A stretch of DNA of 5,375 bases from Chloroflexota bacterium. GTDB taxonomy: Bacteria > Chloroflexota > Dehalococcoidia > Lucifugimonadales > UBA3495. The notes under the pieces were generated by a model, which made no database searches, was not told where the DNA came from, and saw nothing but the letters and a program-made list of their open reading frames with translations. Positions 5,319 to 5,375 of this stretch are shown one piece after another. Positions within the stretch are counted from its first letter, which is position 1; each line of letters begins with the position of its first letter. The translations under genes were made by a program, and so were the position numbers. The stretch is taken from NCBI GenBank assembly GCA_022561675.1, contig JADFQT010000180.1, positions 1 through 5,375 on the forward strand, read 5' to 3'.

Positions 5319-5375
5319 TGGGCTCGCGGATGCACGGATAGGTTACCAGCAAAGCACGGAATTCGGGGCGAGGGA

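Larger units (their letters stand above)
4869..5375. other. 507-nt region upstream of the GT20 gene, no convincing gene
   Basis: The part nearest the GT20 gene (4869-4991) would be its leader of about 116 nt. It includes a small hairpin, ATCGC 4934-4938 with GCGAT 4947-4951, and the ribosome binding site. A promoter lies at 4992-5021 and a perfect A/T-rich inverted repeat at 5104-5121. The distal 200 nt are C- and A-rich on the plus strand, with a repeated CCCCCGAAA at 5219-5227 and 5235-5243, and a 12-nt periodic repeat near 5283-5313. Short frames exist on both strands here, but none has a ribosome binding site or family resemblance. A gene on the plus strand could begin near the right edge (see repeat entry). 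Confidence 0.45.

Noticed and set aside
5177..5341. 54-codon plus-strand frame beginning ATG GAG GGC
   Set aside because: It lacks a ribosome binding site and overlaps the C-rich repeats; the competing frame with the 12-nt repeat looks more protein-like.
5170..5352. 60-codon minus-strand frame near the right edge
   Set aside because: No ribosome binding site and an unusual Cys/Trp-rich composition suggest chance.
1..5375. tRNA, rRNA, CRISPR array or known riboswitch
   Set aside because: No cloverleaf with a T-arm, no rRNA signature, no regularly spaced 25-40 nt repeats, and no riboswitch core that I recognise.

Overview
The window is a stretch of bacterial chromosome, moderately GC-rich. 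Five protein genes all read on the minus strand, and the 3' end of a group II intron lies on the plus strand at the left edge. A luciferase-like F420-type oxidoreductase, a GT20 glycosyltransferase with non-enterobacterial motifs and an MJ0936/YfcE-like phosphoesterase with unusual metal-site residues together suggest Chloroflexota (Dehalococcoidia/SAR202-like), or another F420-using environmental lineage. This assignment rests on protein style only and is tentative.

Layout from left to right. Positions 1-70 are domain V, domain VI and the 3' boundary of a group II intron; the rest of the element lies outside the window. Positions 71-289 carry no convincing gene but several hairpins. Positions 290-667 encode a stand-alone response-regulator receiver domain, which appears to have its own promoter and a hairpin-bearing leader. 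Positions 919-1479 encode a small calcineurin-like phosphoesterase whose start overlaps the stop of the next gene by 4 nt. Positions 1476-2528 encode an LLM-class flavin/F420 oxidoreductase. Positions 2623-3300 encode a protein I do not recognise. Positions 3351-4868 encode a GT20 (trehalose-6-phosphate synthase-like) glycosyltransferase. Positions 4869-5375 are mainly upstream control region, with a TTGACA-type promoter pointing into the GT20 gene, an A/T-flanked inverted repeat and a short 12-nt periodic repeat.

In transcription order the likely operon is GT20 synthase, unknown protein, LLM oxidoreductase, phosphoesterase, with gaps of about 50 nt, 94 nt and a 4-nt overlap. The receiver follows after a 251-nt gap as a separate unit. 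The GT20 enzyme should make a phosphorylated disaccharide or glycoside, probably trehalose 6-phosphate. No OtsB-type phosphatase is present, so dephosphorylation must happen elsewhere or through an unassigned enzyme. A role for the neighbouring phosphoesterase is conceivable, but the sequence does not show it.

Nothing here is clearly a new defence or mobile system. The items most worth a second look are the class C-like intron end, the two substituted metal-site motifs of the phosphoesterase, the altered donor-binding loop of the GT20 enzyme beside an unknown protein, and a sequence block shared by the upstream regions of the two transcription units.
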